The notes under the pieces are model-generated. The model ran no database searches, had not been told where the DNA came from, and saw only the letters and a program-made list of their open reading frames with translations. From contig CAJBHE010000202.1 of assembly GCA_903952885.1 (NCBI GenBank), forward strand, positions 1 to 26,807: DNA of 26,807 nucleotides. Reading direction: 5' to 3'. A program made the position numbers and the translations under genes. Source of the stretch: an uncultured Burkholderiales bacterium (GTDB lineage: Bacteria; Pseudomonadota; Gammaproteobacteria; Burkholderiales; Burkholderiaceae_C). Positions 17,402-25,299 of this stretch are shown here, piece by piece. How positions within the stretch are numbered: the first letter of the stretch is position 1; each line of letters begins with the position of its first letter.

Positions 17402-17491
17402 TGGTGCCCGAGACCGGAATCGAACCGGTACGCCCCTTACGGAAGCGAGAGATTTTAAGTCTCTTGTGTCTACCAATTTCACCACTCGGGC
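17402..17491 (-). tRNA. tRNA-Leu (anticodon UAA)
   Basis: This 90-nt tRNA has acceptor arms GCCCGAG/CTCGGGC, encoded CCA, a long variable arm as in class II tRNAs, T-loop GGTTCGATTCC and anticodon loop CTTAAAA giving anticodon UAA. Confidence 0.97.
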
Positions 17492-17644
17492 AGTGTCGTT
17501 GAATAGACACATTTTACGTCAGCCGCCTCTGGGACTCAGAGAAGTCATGACCGAATTGCAATATTTTTAGTCTATATTTAGTTTGGATGAATTTGAGTAC
17601 TGCTTAATTCCACAAACCCTTGCACCACTAATAGGAGACAGCTC

Positions 17645-18028
17645 ATGACACAACGCACCACTCACCATTTCTTGTTGGCGGCCGTAATGGCCTCAGGCCT
17701 GAGCCTGGCTCATGCCACAGACAAAAAGGATGCTGCTGAACCCGTCGTGAAGAAGTCAGATGCAGGCATTTGCCATGACAAATCCAGCCCCTCTTTTGGC
17801 AATACGAAAAAGTTCACAGGCTTTGGGTCCATGGATGAATGTGTGAAAAGTGGCGGCCGCCCCGCAGCGGGTCAACCCGCCGCGGCAGCAGAACCCGTTG
17901 TGAAAAAATCAGATTCAGGCATTTGTCACGACAAAAACAGCGCCAGCTATGGGCAAACCAAAAAGTTCACTGAATTTAAAACCGTGGACGAATGCGTGAA
18001 GAGCGGCGGCACTTTGCCAAAAAAATAA
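17645..18028 (+). CDS. Secreted two-repeat cysteine protein of unknown function
   Basis: This 127-aa protein has a signal peptide (cleavage about AHA-T, residue 24). Two near-identical 40-residue repeats follow (about 32-71 and 83-122), joined by a Pro/Ala-rich linker. Each repeat has the pattern EPVVKKSD-GICHDK-S-F/Y--TKKFT-F---DECVKSGG with two cysteines (C43/C66 and C94/C117), likely one disulfide per repeat in the periplasm. The DNA of the repeats is also closely similar, pointing to recent internal duplication. The Shine-Dalgarno AGGAGA precedes ATG 17645. The gene is monocistronic and ends 17 nt before a strong terminator. Single copies of a similar CHDK/DEC motif occur, as I recall, at the ends of some secreted or HNH-type proteins. 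No function can be given. Confidence 0.85.
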   Translation: MTQRTTHHFLLAAVMASGLSLAHATDKKDAAEPVVKKSDAGICHDKSSPSFGNTKKFTGFGSMDECVKSGGRPAAGQPAAAAEPVVKKSDSGICHDKNSASYGQTKKFTEFKTVDECVKSGGTLPKK

Positions 18029-18045
18029 AGCACGCGTAGACATAG

Positions 18046-18079
18046 AAAAAGCCCTCAGATTTACATCTGAGGGCTTTTT
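18046..18079. terminator. Strong bidirectional intrinsic terminator
   Basis: A 15-bp perfect stem (18046-18060 with 18065-18079) around tetraloop TTAC has A and T tracts at both sides. It ends the secreted-protein mRNA rightward and, 4 nt past the CCA end, the tRNA-Gly transcript leftward. Confidence 0.92.
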
Positions 18080-18083
18080 AATT

Positions 18084-18159
18084 TGGAGCGGGAAACGAGA
18101 TTCGAACTCGCGACCTCAACCTTGGCAAGGTTGCGCTCTACCAACTGAGCTATTCCCGC
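18084..18159 (-). tRNA. tRNA-Gly (anticodon GCC)
   Basis: This 76-nt tRNA has acceptor GCGGGAA/TTCCCGC, discriminator U, encoded CCA, D-arm TAGCTCAGTTGGTAGAGC, T-loop GTTCGAATC and anticodon loop TTGCCAA giving GCC. Confidence 0.97.
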
Positions 18160-18233
18160 GTGGAGTGTTAAATTCCAATGTCGCCATTCTAATGGTGAAT
18201 TCGCACGTTTTAGAGTGAAGCGCCAAGAATTTT

Positions 18234-20165
18234 TCAAGCGCCGCCGATCGCTCTGGATATTTTATTGCGCGGCACTAAGGTTTTGGGGCACTTACCTTTG
18301 GGCAGTTCAAACCATTGGCGCACATCCTCTTCCACACCCACGCCGTGCATGTAGTTGTAAATGGCTTTCTTCAAACCGTGCCCTAGCGCGTCGTGGTCTG
18401 TCCCCGTGGGATCAATGAATGCAATGTCGTTCTTGGCAAAGCTCACATCAGGCAGCGACACCACCTGCACGCCGTAGTCTTCTGGGTTCTTGCCCACGGG
18501 TGAATGCACGGTGCAAGCAAAGCGATGGAAGAAGCCACTTTGAATACAGCCGTTCTCAAACAGTTGGCGTACATATTCCAGCGCATCCACCGTATCTTGC
18601 ACGGTCTGGGTGGGAAAGCCATACATCAGATAGGCGTGCACCAAAATCCCTGCCTCTGAAAAGCCTTTGGTGACCTGCGCCACTTGCTCGACCGATACGC
18701 CTTTTTTCATCAGGCTCAGCAGTCGGTCGGAAGCCACTTCTAAACCACCCGACATGGCAATGCAGCCACTCTCGGCCAACAACCCAGCCAGCTCGGGCGT
18801 GAAGGTTTTCTCAAAGCGAATATTGCCCCACCAAGAGATGTGCACCTTGCGGCGCAACAGCTCTTCGGCCAAGGCTTTCAAAGCTTTAGGCGGTGCAGCT
18901 TCGTCCACAAAATGAAAACCCGTTTGTCCCGTCTCGGCCACGATTTGCTCAATGCGGTTGACCAGCGTGGTGGCCGATGCGGTTTCGTAGCGCGAGATGT
19001 AGTCCAGGCTCACATCACAAAAGCTGCATTTTTTCCAATAACAGCCGTGCGCCACAGTCAACTTGTTCCAGCGGCCATCACTCCACAAGCGGTGCATGGG
19101 GTTGAGCATATCCAGCAACGACAAATAACGGTCCAGTGGCAAGCCATCCCAAGTGGGCGTGCCCACGTCTTCAAACGGCACATCGGGCTCGGCCCAATTC
19201 ATCAGTTGCACCGTGCCTGCTTCGTTGCGCACGAAGGTACGCACCAGTCGTTGCACGCTGCGTTTGCCTTGCAAGTGTTCTAGCAACGCCAACAGAGGTC
19301 GCTCGCCAGAATCTAGGCTGATGAAGTCCACATAGTCAAACACGCGAGGCTCGGTCAGCTCGCGCAATTCGGTATTCACAAAGCCGCCGCCCAAGCCAAT
19401 ACGAATGTGTGGGTGATGCGCCTTGATGGTCTGTGCCATGCGAAACGCCGCATACACCGCGCCGGGAAATGGCACGGACAGTAACACCAATTGCGGTTGA
19501 TGCTTGGCGATCACCTCAAGCGTCAGCGCCTGCAAGGTGGTATCCACCAAGGAGGGCGCAGCCGCCAGCGCTTGGGCCAAGGGCTCAAAAGTGGCTTGAC
19601 TACCCGCCAGTTGTTCGGCGTAGCGCACAAACTCAAAGCGGCTGTCCACAGCATCGCGCAGCACATCGGCCAAGTCATTCAAATACAAAGTGGCCAAATG
19701 GCGAGCTCTGTCTTGTTGGCCCAGCGCGCCAAAGGCCCACGCCAATGGGTCGCCGCTGCCGTCATCTTCATAAACGTCGAGCGACGCAAAACGTGGACCT
19801 TCTGGCAAAAAACCGCGTCCTGCAATACGATGACTCAAAGTCGAGTCACGCCCCTGCAAAAATGCGATCGTGGGCGCGATGGTGGATTGATAGCGGTTGA
19901 AATAATCCAAAAAGTAGTTCACACAAGCTGTACGTTCAGCCTCAGGCTGCGCCAAAGCGCAGTCGCGCACTTGGTCCAAGCCTTCGGGCGTGAACAAGGC
20001 AAGTACCAGTGCCAGTGCCAAGTCGTCTTGCACAGCATCCACACCCTGAGAGCGCAAAAACCCCGTCAGATAGGCGGTAGACGGGTAAGGGGTGTTCAGC
20101 TGCGTCATCGGTGGGATGAGGCTTAAAACACGAAGGGATGGGGCGAGTGAAGGGCTTGCAGACAT
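18234..20165 (-). CDS. B12-binding-type radical SAM protein of unknown substrate
   Basis: This 643-aa protein has an N-terminal cobalamin-binding-like domain (about 10-300) with LSLIPPMTQLNTPYPS at the start and GLGGGFVNTEL near 257-267. It lacks the DxHxxG cobalt-ligand motif, as many B12 radical SAM proteins do. The radical SAM domain (about 365-600) has the cluster motif GCYWKKCSFC, with C375, C380 and C383. The spacing is CX4CX2C instead of the usual CX3CX2C. SGGLEVASDRLLSLMKKG and YLMYGFPTQT are typical later elements. The substrate is unknown; methylation or other modification of a small molecule or peptide is possible. It is divergent from the carbonic-anhydrase-like gene. ATG 20165 is chosen because the family N-terminus is complete from there, though no Shine-Dalgarno is visible. 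Confidence 0.88.
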   Translation of the reverse strand: MSASPSLAPSLRVLSLIPPMTQLNTPYPSTAYLTGFLRSQGVDAVQDDLALALVLALFTPEGLDQVRDCALAQPEAERTACVNYFLDYFNRYQSTIAPTIAFLQGRDSTLSHRIAGRGFLPEGPRFASLDVYEDDGSGDPLAWAFGALGQQDRARHLATLYLNDLADVLRDAVDSRFEFVRYAEQLAGSQATFEPLAQALAAAPSLVDTTLQALTLEVIAKHQPQLVLLSVPFPGAVYAAFRMAQTIKAHHPHIRIGLGGGFVNTELRELTEPRVFDYVDFISLDSGERPLLALLEHLQGKRSVQRLVRTFVRNEAGTVQLMNWAEPDVPFEDVGTPTWDGLPLDRYLSLLDMLNPMHRLWSDGRWNKLTVAHGCYWKKCSFCDVSLDYISRYETASATTLVNRIEQIVAETGQTGFHFVDEAAPPKALKALAEELLRRKVHISWWGNIRFEKTFTPELAGLLAESGCIAMSGGLEVASDRLLSLMKKGVSVEQVAQVTKGFSEAGILVHAYLMYGFPTQTVQDTVDALEYVRQLFENGCIQSGFFHRFACTVHSPVGKNPEDYGVQVVSLPDVSFAKNDIAFIDPTGTDHDALGHGLKKAIYNYMHGVGVEEDVRQWFELPKGKCPKTLVPRNKISRAIGGA

Positions 20166-20320
20166 GATGTACCGACATTATCGACGCCCATCAAAAACAA
20201 GATGTGCATGACCTTTAAACGTAATTTCTGTAAAAATCATCAAAACCACTCAAGCTTGATGGTTTGATGTCGAAACCCAATTACCGACTTTTCTTTTTTA
20301 ACCACAACAAGGACACCACT

Positions 20321-20899
20321 GTGAGCAACTTGACACCTTCTTGCGCATGCTGCGGCCCGCTTCAATTGGCCGGCAATCATTCACGCCGCGGCTTCCTAGC
20401 TGCCGGTGCTGCCACTGTGGCCGGCGGATTGATGGGCCTCGCCCCTTTCCAAGCCCAAGCTGCCAGCGGCAACTACGAAGCCATGTTGGTCAACTGTATT
20501 GACCCGCGCTTCACCACCCTTAGCTGGCAATACATGGGCCTGCTGCAAGGCATCAGTCGTGAAAAACTGACTGACAACTACAGCCAATTCGTCATTGCAG
20601 GCGGCCCCATTGGCGCGGTGCACCCCAAGTTCTCAGCTTGGCACAAAGCGTATTGGGATAACTTGGACATCACCGTGTCTTTGCATCAAATCAAACGCGT
20701 GGTGGGTATCACCCACCGCGATTGCGGCGCTGCCAAGCTCGCTTTTGGCGAAGACAAAGTGGCTAACAAAGAAATTGAAACTGAATCACACGCAGAAGCT
20801 CTGAACGAGTTCCGCAAACAAGTGCAAAAGCGCCACCCCAAGCTCAGCGTCATCACAGGCGTGATGAGTTTGGATGGCCGTGTCGATTTGATTGGCTAA
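20321..20899 (+). CDS. Tat-exported beta-carbonic-anhydrase-like protein
   Basis: This 192-aa protein begins at GTG 20321, chosen because AAGGA lies 7 nt upstream. An in-frame ATG at 20267 has no ribosome-binding sequence. The N-terminus carries a Cys cluster (CACC, residues 8-11) and then a twin-arginine signal HSRRGFLAAGA (R22, R23), with probable cleavage at AQA-A (residue 47). The mature part has the beta-carbonic-anhydrase zinc pattern: C59 and the Asp/Arg dyad in CIDPRF (D61, R63), then H132 and C135 in HRDCGAAK. It is expected to be a folded zinc protein in the periplasm that hydrates CO2, or a relative with another activity. It is shorter and more divergent than cytosolic beta enzymes. 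It has no metabolic neighbours that explain it. Confidence 0.8.
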   Translation: MSNLTPSCACCGPLQLAGNHSRRGFLAAGAATVAGGLMGLAPFQAQAASGNYEAMLVNCIDPRFTTLSWQYMGLLQGISREKLTDNYSQFVIAGGPIGAVHPKFSAWHKAYWDNLDITVSLHQIKRVVGITHRDCGAAKLAFGEDKVANKEIETESHAEALNEFRKQVQKRHPKLSVITGVMSLDGRVDLIG

Positions 20900-20959
20900 T
20901 TCGCTAAAGCCTAGGCACCTTTTACCGATATATAGGGTTCAAGGTTGCTTAGGTTTATG

Positions 20960-21031
20960 ACCGCTCTCGCTACCAGCCCGAATTTTGAGGGCGCGTGTGG
21001 ACTCCAATTCACCGCCGAGAGCGGTCCCCTT
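20960..21031 (+). ncRNA. Structured intergenic RNA ending in an intrinsic terminator
   Basis: A 10-bp outer stem (ACCGCTCTCG 20960-20969 with CGAGAGCGGT 21016-21025) is followed by CCCC and six T. The 46-nt loop is not empty. It can form GCCC/GGGC (20976-20979 with 20989-20992) and a second hairpin, GTG/CAC plus TGG/CCA, at 20995-21012, giving a three-way junction. It may simply be the terminator of the carbonic-anhydrase-like gene, or the 3' part of a small RNA. The terminator role is better supported than the sRNA role. Confidence 0.5.
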
Positions 21032-21033
21032 TT

Positions 21034-21489
21034 TTATTGACAAGCAGCCTCGTACATCCGGGAATGTCGGATGTCATCAAAGTGCAGCGGTGTCTTGATG
21101 AACTGCCTTGCAAACTCAGAATTACTCTCTTGAATGAACGTGTCTTTCACCTTATGGGTGATGAAAGGCACCTTGCCTGCCATATCGCGATAAAAAATTC
21201 GCTCCATCAACTGAATCGTCTGCTCTTGACAATTGATCTCATATGTCGATTGCTCGGATGTGTAGTTATACAAAGTCACCTTCACCACAGCCTTGGGTGT
21301 ATGAAACGGCACCTTGGCATCTAAAGGCAGTTGGCTGAAGGTTCGTAAGCCCTTCAACTTACCTTTATTTTCAACGGGGGAAAAGTAATAGTCATTTGCC
21401 CCATGGTTGTTATTCGTCAAGAACACCCAGCCCGCCCATGCACTTGGCTGCAAAGCCATTGTGAGAAGTAAAAGTAAATATTTGCGCAT
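21034..21489 (-). CDS. Secreted protein, surface-adhesin-E-like
   Basis: This 151-aa protein has an N-terminal signal peptide (MRKYLLLLLTMALQPSAWAG, cleavage near residue 18-19). The mature part has W-x-x-x near its start, a YYFSPVENK segment, and a KVTLYNYTSEQSTYEINCQE segment. This resembles the small beta-rich family annotated as surface-adhesin protein E in Burkholderiales. ATG 21489 is preferred over an upstream in-frame TTG at 21513 because the signal peptide then begins normally. Cellular location is probably periplasm or outer surface; the role is unknown. It is convergent with the carbonic-anhydrase-like gene and divergent from the DUF3297 gene. Confidence 0.7.
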   Translation of the reverse strand: MRKYLLLLLTMALQPSAWAGWVFLTNNNHGANDYYFSPVENKGKLKGLRTFSQLPLDAKVPFHTPKAVVKVTLYNYTSEQSTYEINCQEQTIQLMERIFYRDMAGKVPFITHKVKDTFIQESNSEFARQFIKTPLHFDDIRHSRMYEAACQ

Positions 21490-21537
21490 AAGTTGTGATG
21501 ATTTTATTTGCAAACGTAAATCATGGAAAATCTAGTC

Positions 21538-21789
21538 ATGACTGATGCAACAAACCAACGCCCTGCCCTCCCTGACCATTTGTCGATCGATCCGCGCAGC
21601 CCACATTACGCGCCTGCAGTGTTTGAATTTGACATTGGCATCCGCTTCAATGACAAAGAACGCTTTGATGTCGAAGAGTATTGCTTGTCCGAAGGCTGGG
21701 TCAAAGTCCCTGCCAACAAAACACTGGACCGCAAAGGCAAACCCTTGCTGATCAAAATCAAAGGTAGGGTCGAAGCCTTTTACAAATAA
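21538..21789 (+). CDS. DUF3297 family protein
   Basis: This small acidic/basic mixed protein of 83 aa (88 aa if the in-frame ATG at 21523 is used) contains the family core LPDHLSIDPRSPHY, VGIRFN-like DIGIRFNDKE, VEEYCLSEGWVKV and DRKGKPLLIKIKG. DUF3297 proteins are common and short in proteobacteria; no function is established to my knowledge. The second ATG is chosen because relatives start with a similar MTD segment, but ribosome-binding sequence is weak for both starts. Its stop codon overlaps the start of the OsmC-YcaO gene by one base (TAATG), so the two are translationally coupled and may act together. Confidence 0.85.
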   Translation: MTDATNQRPALPDHLSIDPRSPHYAPAVFEFDIGIRFNDKERFDVEEYCLSEGWVKVPANKTLDRKGKPLLIKIKGRVEAFYK

Positions 21790-23987
21790 TGGAAATCAAG
21801 GTCAACTTTCTCGACAAGCTTCGGCTAGAAGCCAAGTTCGATGACTTCACCGTCGTGGCCGACCAGCCAATCCGCTACAAAGGCGACGGCTCGGCCCCGG
21901 GCCCCTTTGATTATTTTTTAGCCTCATCGGCTTTGTGTGCGGCCTACTTTGTGAAGTTGTATTGCGACACACGCAAAATTTCCACAGAAAACATCCGCCT
22001 CTCGCAAAACAACATCGTCGATCCCGAAAACCGTTACCAGCAGATTTTCAAAATTCAAGTGGAGTTGCCGGCAGACATTTCAGAAGTCGACCGTCGGGGC
22101 ATTTTGAATTCGATCGAACGCTGCACCGTCAAAAAAGTCGTGCAAGCCGGCCCAGAATTCGTCATTGAAGTCGTCGAGAATTTGGATGCCGATGCGCAGT
22201 CCTTGCTCACGCTCAAACCGGGCGCTGACAGCAGCACCTTCATTGCAGGCAAAGACCTGCCGCTGGAACAAACCATCGCCAACATGTCGGGTCTCTTGGC
22301 GGGCTTGGGCATCAAGATTGAAATCGCCTCTTGGCGCAACATCATTCCCCATGTGTGGTCCTTGCACATCCGCGATGCGCACTCACCCATGTGTTTTACC
22401 AATGGCAAGGGCTCGACCAAAGAAAGCGCTTTGGCTTCTGCCCTAGGCGAATACATCGAACGGATCAGCAACAACCATTTCTATGCTGGCGCCTACTGGG
22501 GCGAAGACATCGCCAACGCGGCCTTTGTGCACTACCCCAATGAGCGGTGGTTCAAGCCGGGGAAGAAAGATGCGCTGCCCAAAGACATTCTGGATGCCTA
22601 CTGCCTGCCCATCTACAACCCCGATGGCGAACTGCGTGCCTCGCACCTGATCGACACCAACTCTGGCAATGCCGAGCGGGGCATCTGTTGTTTGCCTTAC
22701 GTGCGCCAATCGGATGGCGAGGTGGTGTATTTCCCGTCTAACCTGATCGAAAACCTCTTTGTCAGCAACGGTATGAGTGCCGGCAACACCCTGGCCGAAG
22801 CGCAGGTGCAATGCTTGTCAGAAATTTTTGAGCGTGCCGTCAAGCGCGAAATCATCGAAGGTGAAATTTGCTTGCCGGATGTACCGTCAGACGTGCTGGC
22901 CAAGTACCCCAGCATCTTGGCGGGCATTCAAGGCTTGGAAGAACAAGGCTTCCCGGTGCTTGTGAAAGACGCATCGTTGGGCGGCACTTATCCCGTGATG
23001 TGCGTCACTTTGATGAACCCACGCACTGGCGGTGTGTTTGCGTCCTTCGGCGCGCACCCCAGCCTGGAAGTAGCGCTGGAGCGCAGCCTGACCGAGCTGC
23101 TGCAAGGCCGCAGCTTTGAAGGACTGAACGATTTGCCGCCGCCCACCTTCGAGAGCAATGCGGTCACCGAGCCCTACAACTTTGTCGAACACTTCATCGA
23201 CTCCAGCGGCATCGTGTCGTGGCGATTTTTCAGCGCCAAGGCAGATCACGAATTTGTGGAATGGGATTTTTCGGGCCAAGGCGAAAACTCGAACGCCGAA
23301 GAAGCCGCCACCTTGTTTGGCATTCTTCAAGACATGGGCAAAGAGGTTTACACCGCCGTTTACGACCAACTGGGCGCAGTGGCCTGCCGCATTTTGGTGC
23401 CTGGTTATTCAGAGGTCTACCCCGTCGAAGACTTGGTCTGGGACAACACCAACAAGGCACTTCTGTTTCGCGAAGATATCCTGAACTTGCACCGCTTGGA
23501 CAATGCCAGCTTGTCTGCCCTGCTCGATCGCTTGGGAAACAATGAGCTCGATGAGTACCTGGACATCGGCACTTTGATCGGCATCGAGTTTGATGAGAAC
23601 ACGGAGTGGGGGCAGCTTACCGTGCTGGAGTTGAAGCTGCTGATTCACCTGGCCTTGAGGCAGTTTGAAGAAGCGCAAGAACTGGTGGGCGCCTTTTTGC
23701 AGTTCAACGACAACACGGTCGAGCGCAAGTTGTTTTACCAAGCCCTGAACGTGGTGCTGGAAGTACAACTCGATCCCGGCCTGGATCTGACAGATTACGA
23801 GCACAACTTCCGGAGGATGTTTGGCAATGACCGAATGGACGCCGTTGTGGGCTCGGTTGAAGGTACGTTACGTTTCTTTGGTCTCAAGCCAACCAGCATG
23901 AATCTTGAAGGCCTTGATAGGCATCACCGCATGATTGACAGCTACAAAAAGTTACATGCGGCGCGTGCCAAGGGGGCAGCTAAATAG
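21789..23987 (+). CDS. OsmC domain / YcaO domain fusion protein
   Basis: This is a 732-aa fusion. Residues 1-135 form an OsmC-like domain that keeps both conserved cysteines of that peroxide-reductase family (C50 in SSALCAAYF and C112 in IERCTVKKV). Residues ~165-560 form a YcaO domain with the expected ATP/Mg-binding acidic residues: E212, then E221 and E224 in ALGEYIER, and E345 and E348 in CLSEIFERAVKRE. A helical C-terminal part follows, as in E. coli YcaO, which is reported to assist RimO-dependent methylthiolation of ribosomal protein S12. YcaO enzymes activate amide backbones with ATP; the target here is unknown. It is coupled by a 1-nt overlap to DUF3297, and it is convergent with the amidohydrolase gene, only 18 nt away, with no terminator visible. 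Confidence 0.93.
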   Translation: MEIKVNFLDKLRLEAKFDDFTVVADQPIRYKGDGSAPGPFDYFLASSALCAAYFVKLYCDTRKISTENIRLSQNNIVDPENRYQQIFKIQVELPADISEVDRRGILNSIERCTVKKVVQAGPEFVIEVVENLDADAQSLLTLKPGADSSTFIAGKDLPLEQTIANMSGLLAGLGIKIEIASWRNIIPHVWSLHIRDAHSPMCFTNGKGSTKESALASALGEYIERISNNHFYAGAYWGEDIANAAFVHYPNERWFKPGKKDALPKDILDAYCLPIYNPDGELRASHLIDTNSGNAERGICCLPYVRQSDGEVVYFPSNLIENLFVSNGMSAGNTLAEAQVQCLSEIFERAVKREIIEGEICLPDVPSDVLAKYPSILAGIQGLEEQGFPVLVKDASLGGTYPVMCVTLMNPRTGGVFASFGAHPSLEVALERSLTELLQGRSFEGLNDLPPPTFESNAVTEPYNFVEHFIDSSGIVSWRFFSAKADHEFVEWDFSGQGENSNAEEAATLFGILQDMGKEVYTAVYDQLGAVACRILVPGYSEVYPVEDLVWDNTNKALLFREDILNLHRLDNASLSALLDRLGNNELDEYLDIGTLIGIEFDENTEWGQLTVLELKLLIHLALRQFEEAQELVGAFLQFNDNTVERKLFYQALNVVLEVQLDPGLDLTDYEHNFRRMFGNDRMDAVVGSVEGTLRFFGLKPTSMNLEGLDRHHRMIDSYKKLHAARAKGAAK

Positions 23988-24005
23988 CTGCGCTACTTCA
24001 ACACA

Positions 24006-25175
24006 TCAGAAGTTAGGGATGTTCAACACCTGGGCGGCAGTGCGACCCAAGATGGCGATTTTTTCTTGATTAGATAAAGGGGTGGCCAGCACATGTTCAA
24101 CGGGCGCTTCGTTCCAGGGAATGGGCTGGTCTGTACCCACCATCACCTGACTAGCGCCAACTTGGGCCACTAAGTGACGCAGGGCCTCGGGGGTGAACAC
24201 CAGCGAGTCAAAAAACATCTGGTTGAGGTACTCGGTGGGTTTTTTCTTAAGGACCACCGAAGGGTCGCAGTTGCTGGGAGACACGAAGCATCCATGGTCC
24301 ATACGGGGAGCATAAGATCCTAAGAAACCACCCCCATGTGCCGAGAGGACTTTGAGTTTTGGAAACTTATCCAAGGTGCCATCAAAAATCAAATGTTGTA
24401 AGGCAATGGTGGTGTCTAGGGGATTACCAATCGTGTTGCCAAGCCAGCCATTGCCTTTGAAGCGTTTGGCCAATTCGGGCGTGCTCTGCGGATGTATGAA
24501 CAACACAGCACCCAGCGCCTCGGCCTTAGCCCACACCGGATCAAACTTGGGATTGGAAAACTCTAAGCCTTGCACATTGGCCTGAATGGCGGCACCGCGA
24601 AACCCAGATCGTTTCATGACAGATTCCAACTGTTGAACCGCCAGTTCTGGGTGTTGCAAGGCGATCGATGCAAAGGCAGAAAAACGGGTCGGATGAGCCG
24701 CGCACAGCTTGGCCAAGTTGTCGTTGTTGATGCGGCAAATCTCTTCGGCCAAAACCGCATCTTTGCTGTACCAAAACACATTGCTCGATAACACTTGCAT
24801 GTCCACGCCCATGGCGTCCATACTGTCAAGGCGAATTTGAACAGCCTCTTTGTCTGTCACTGGGATGTAGTGCTGTGGCCCGCCTTTGACCGCACCATTC
24901 ACAGTCACGCCCTTGCCTGCCAATGCAACGGCTTCAGGGAAGAAGCAATGGGCGTGGACGTCAATCACTTTGACACGTTGACCGTCGATCATCACGGGGG
25001 CATGTTTTGTTCCCAGCTTAGGGTGTCGATAGTTCAAAGCGGGCTGATTGCCTAAGTCGTTGTTGTCAGGCCCAGAGGGCATACCTTGGGCAAAAACGTT
25101 ATCAAGCATGCCGCAAGAGCAAAACGTGACACCAGAAAAAACTGTATTTTTGAGGAAATTGCGTCGTGTATTCAT
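24006..25175 (-). CDS. Tat-exported amidohydrolase (ACMSD/amidohydrolase-2-like)
   Basis: This 389-aa protein begins at ATG 25175 with a textbook twin-arginine signal TRRNFLKN (R4, R5), cleavage near FAQ-G (residue ~30). An upstream in-frame ATG at 25208 would bury the signal 11 residues in and is not preferred. The mature TIM-barrel has metal-site residues H74 and H76 (DVHAHCF), H228 (LFIHPQS), H280 (LSAHGGG) and D349 (GTDQP). This pattern belongs to the amidohydrolase-2 family, which includes amino-carboxymuconate semialdehyde decarboxylase and gamma-resorcylate decarboxylase. A folded metalloenzyme exported to the periplasm is expected. Whether it hydrolyses or decarboxylates, and on which substrate, cannot be told. 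No pathway genes flank it. Confidence 0.87.
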   Translation of the reverse strand: MNTRRNFLKNTVFSGVTFCSCGMLDNVFAQGMPSGPDNNDLGNQPALNYRHPKLGTKHAPVMIDGQRVKVIDVHAHCFFPEAVALAGKGVTVNGAVKGGPQHYIPVTDKEAVQIRLDSMDAMGVDMQVLSSNVFWYSKDAVLAEEICRINNDNLAKLCAAHPTRFSAFASIALQHPELAVQQLESVMKRSGFRGAAIQANVQGLEFSNPKFDPVWAKAEALGAVLFIHPQSTPELAKRFKGNGWLGNTIGNPLDTTIALQHLIFDGTLDKFPKLKVLSAHGGGFLGSYAPRMDHGCFVSPSNCDPSVVLKKKPTEYLNQMFFDSLVFTPEALRHLVAQVGASQVMVGTDQPIPWNEAPVEHVLATPLSNQEKIAILGRTAAQVLNIPNF

Positions 25176-25299
25176 AAGCCTTATCAAACCATACTGCTCC
25201 ACGTGCATTTAAGAGTATTTTCCCTAGCACAGGCGAATGGCATGCAGATGGGTGCGACGGCGCACAGACCAGCAGTTGTTCATTGATTAGTGTGCACAA

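Noticed and set aside
17373..17510. N-terminal extension of the hypothetical protein upstream of 17372
   Set aside because: The extension reads straight through tRNA-Leu. A strong ribosome-binding site precedes the internal ATG at 17372.
18234..23987. Radical SAM protein as a RimO-like partner of the YcaO fusion
   Set aside because: It has a cobalamin-type N-terminal domain and no methylthiotransferase or TRAM domain, lies in another transcription unit, and is separated by two unrelated genes.
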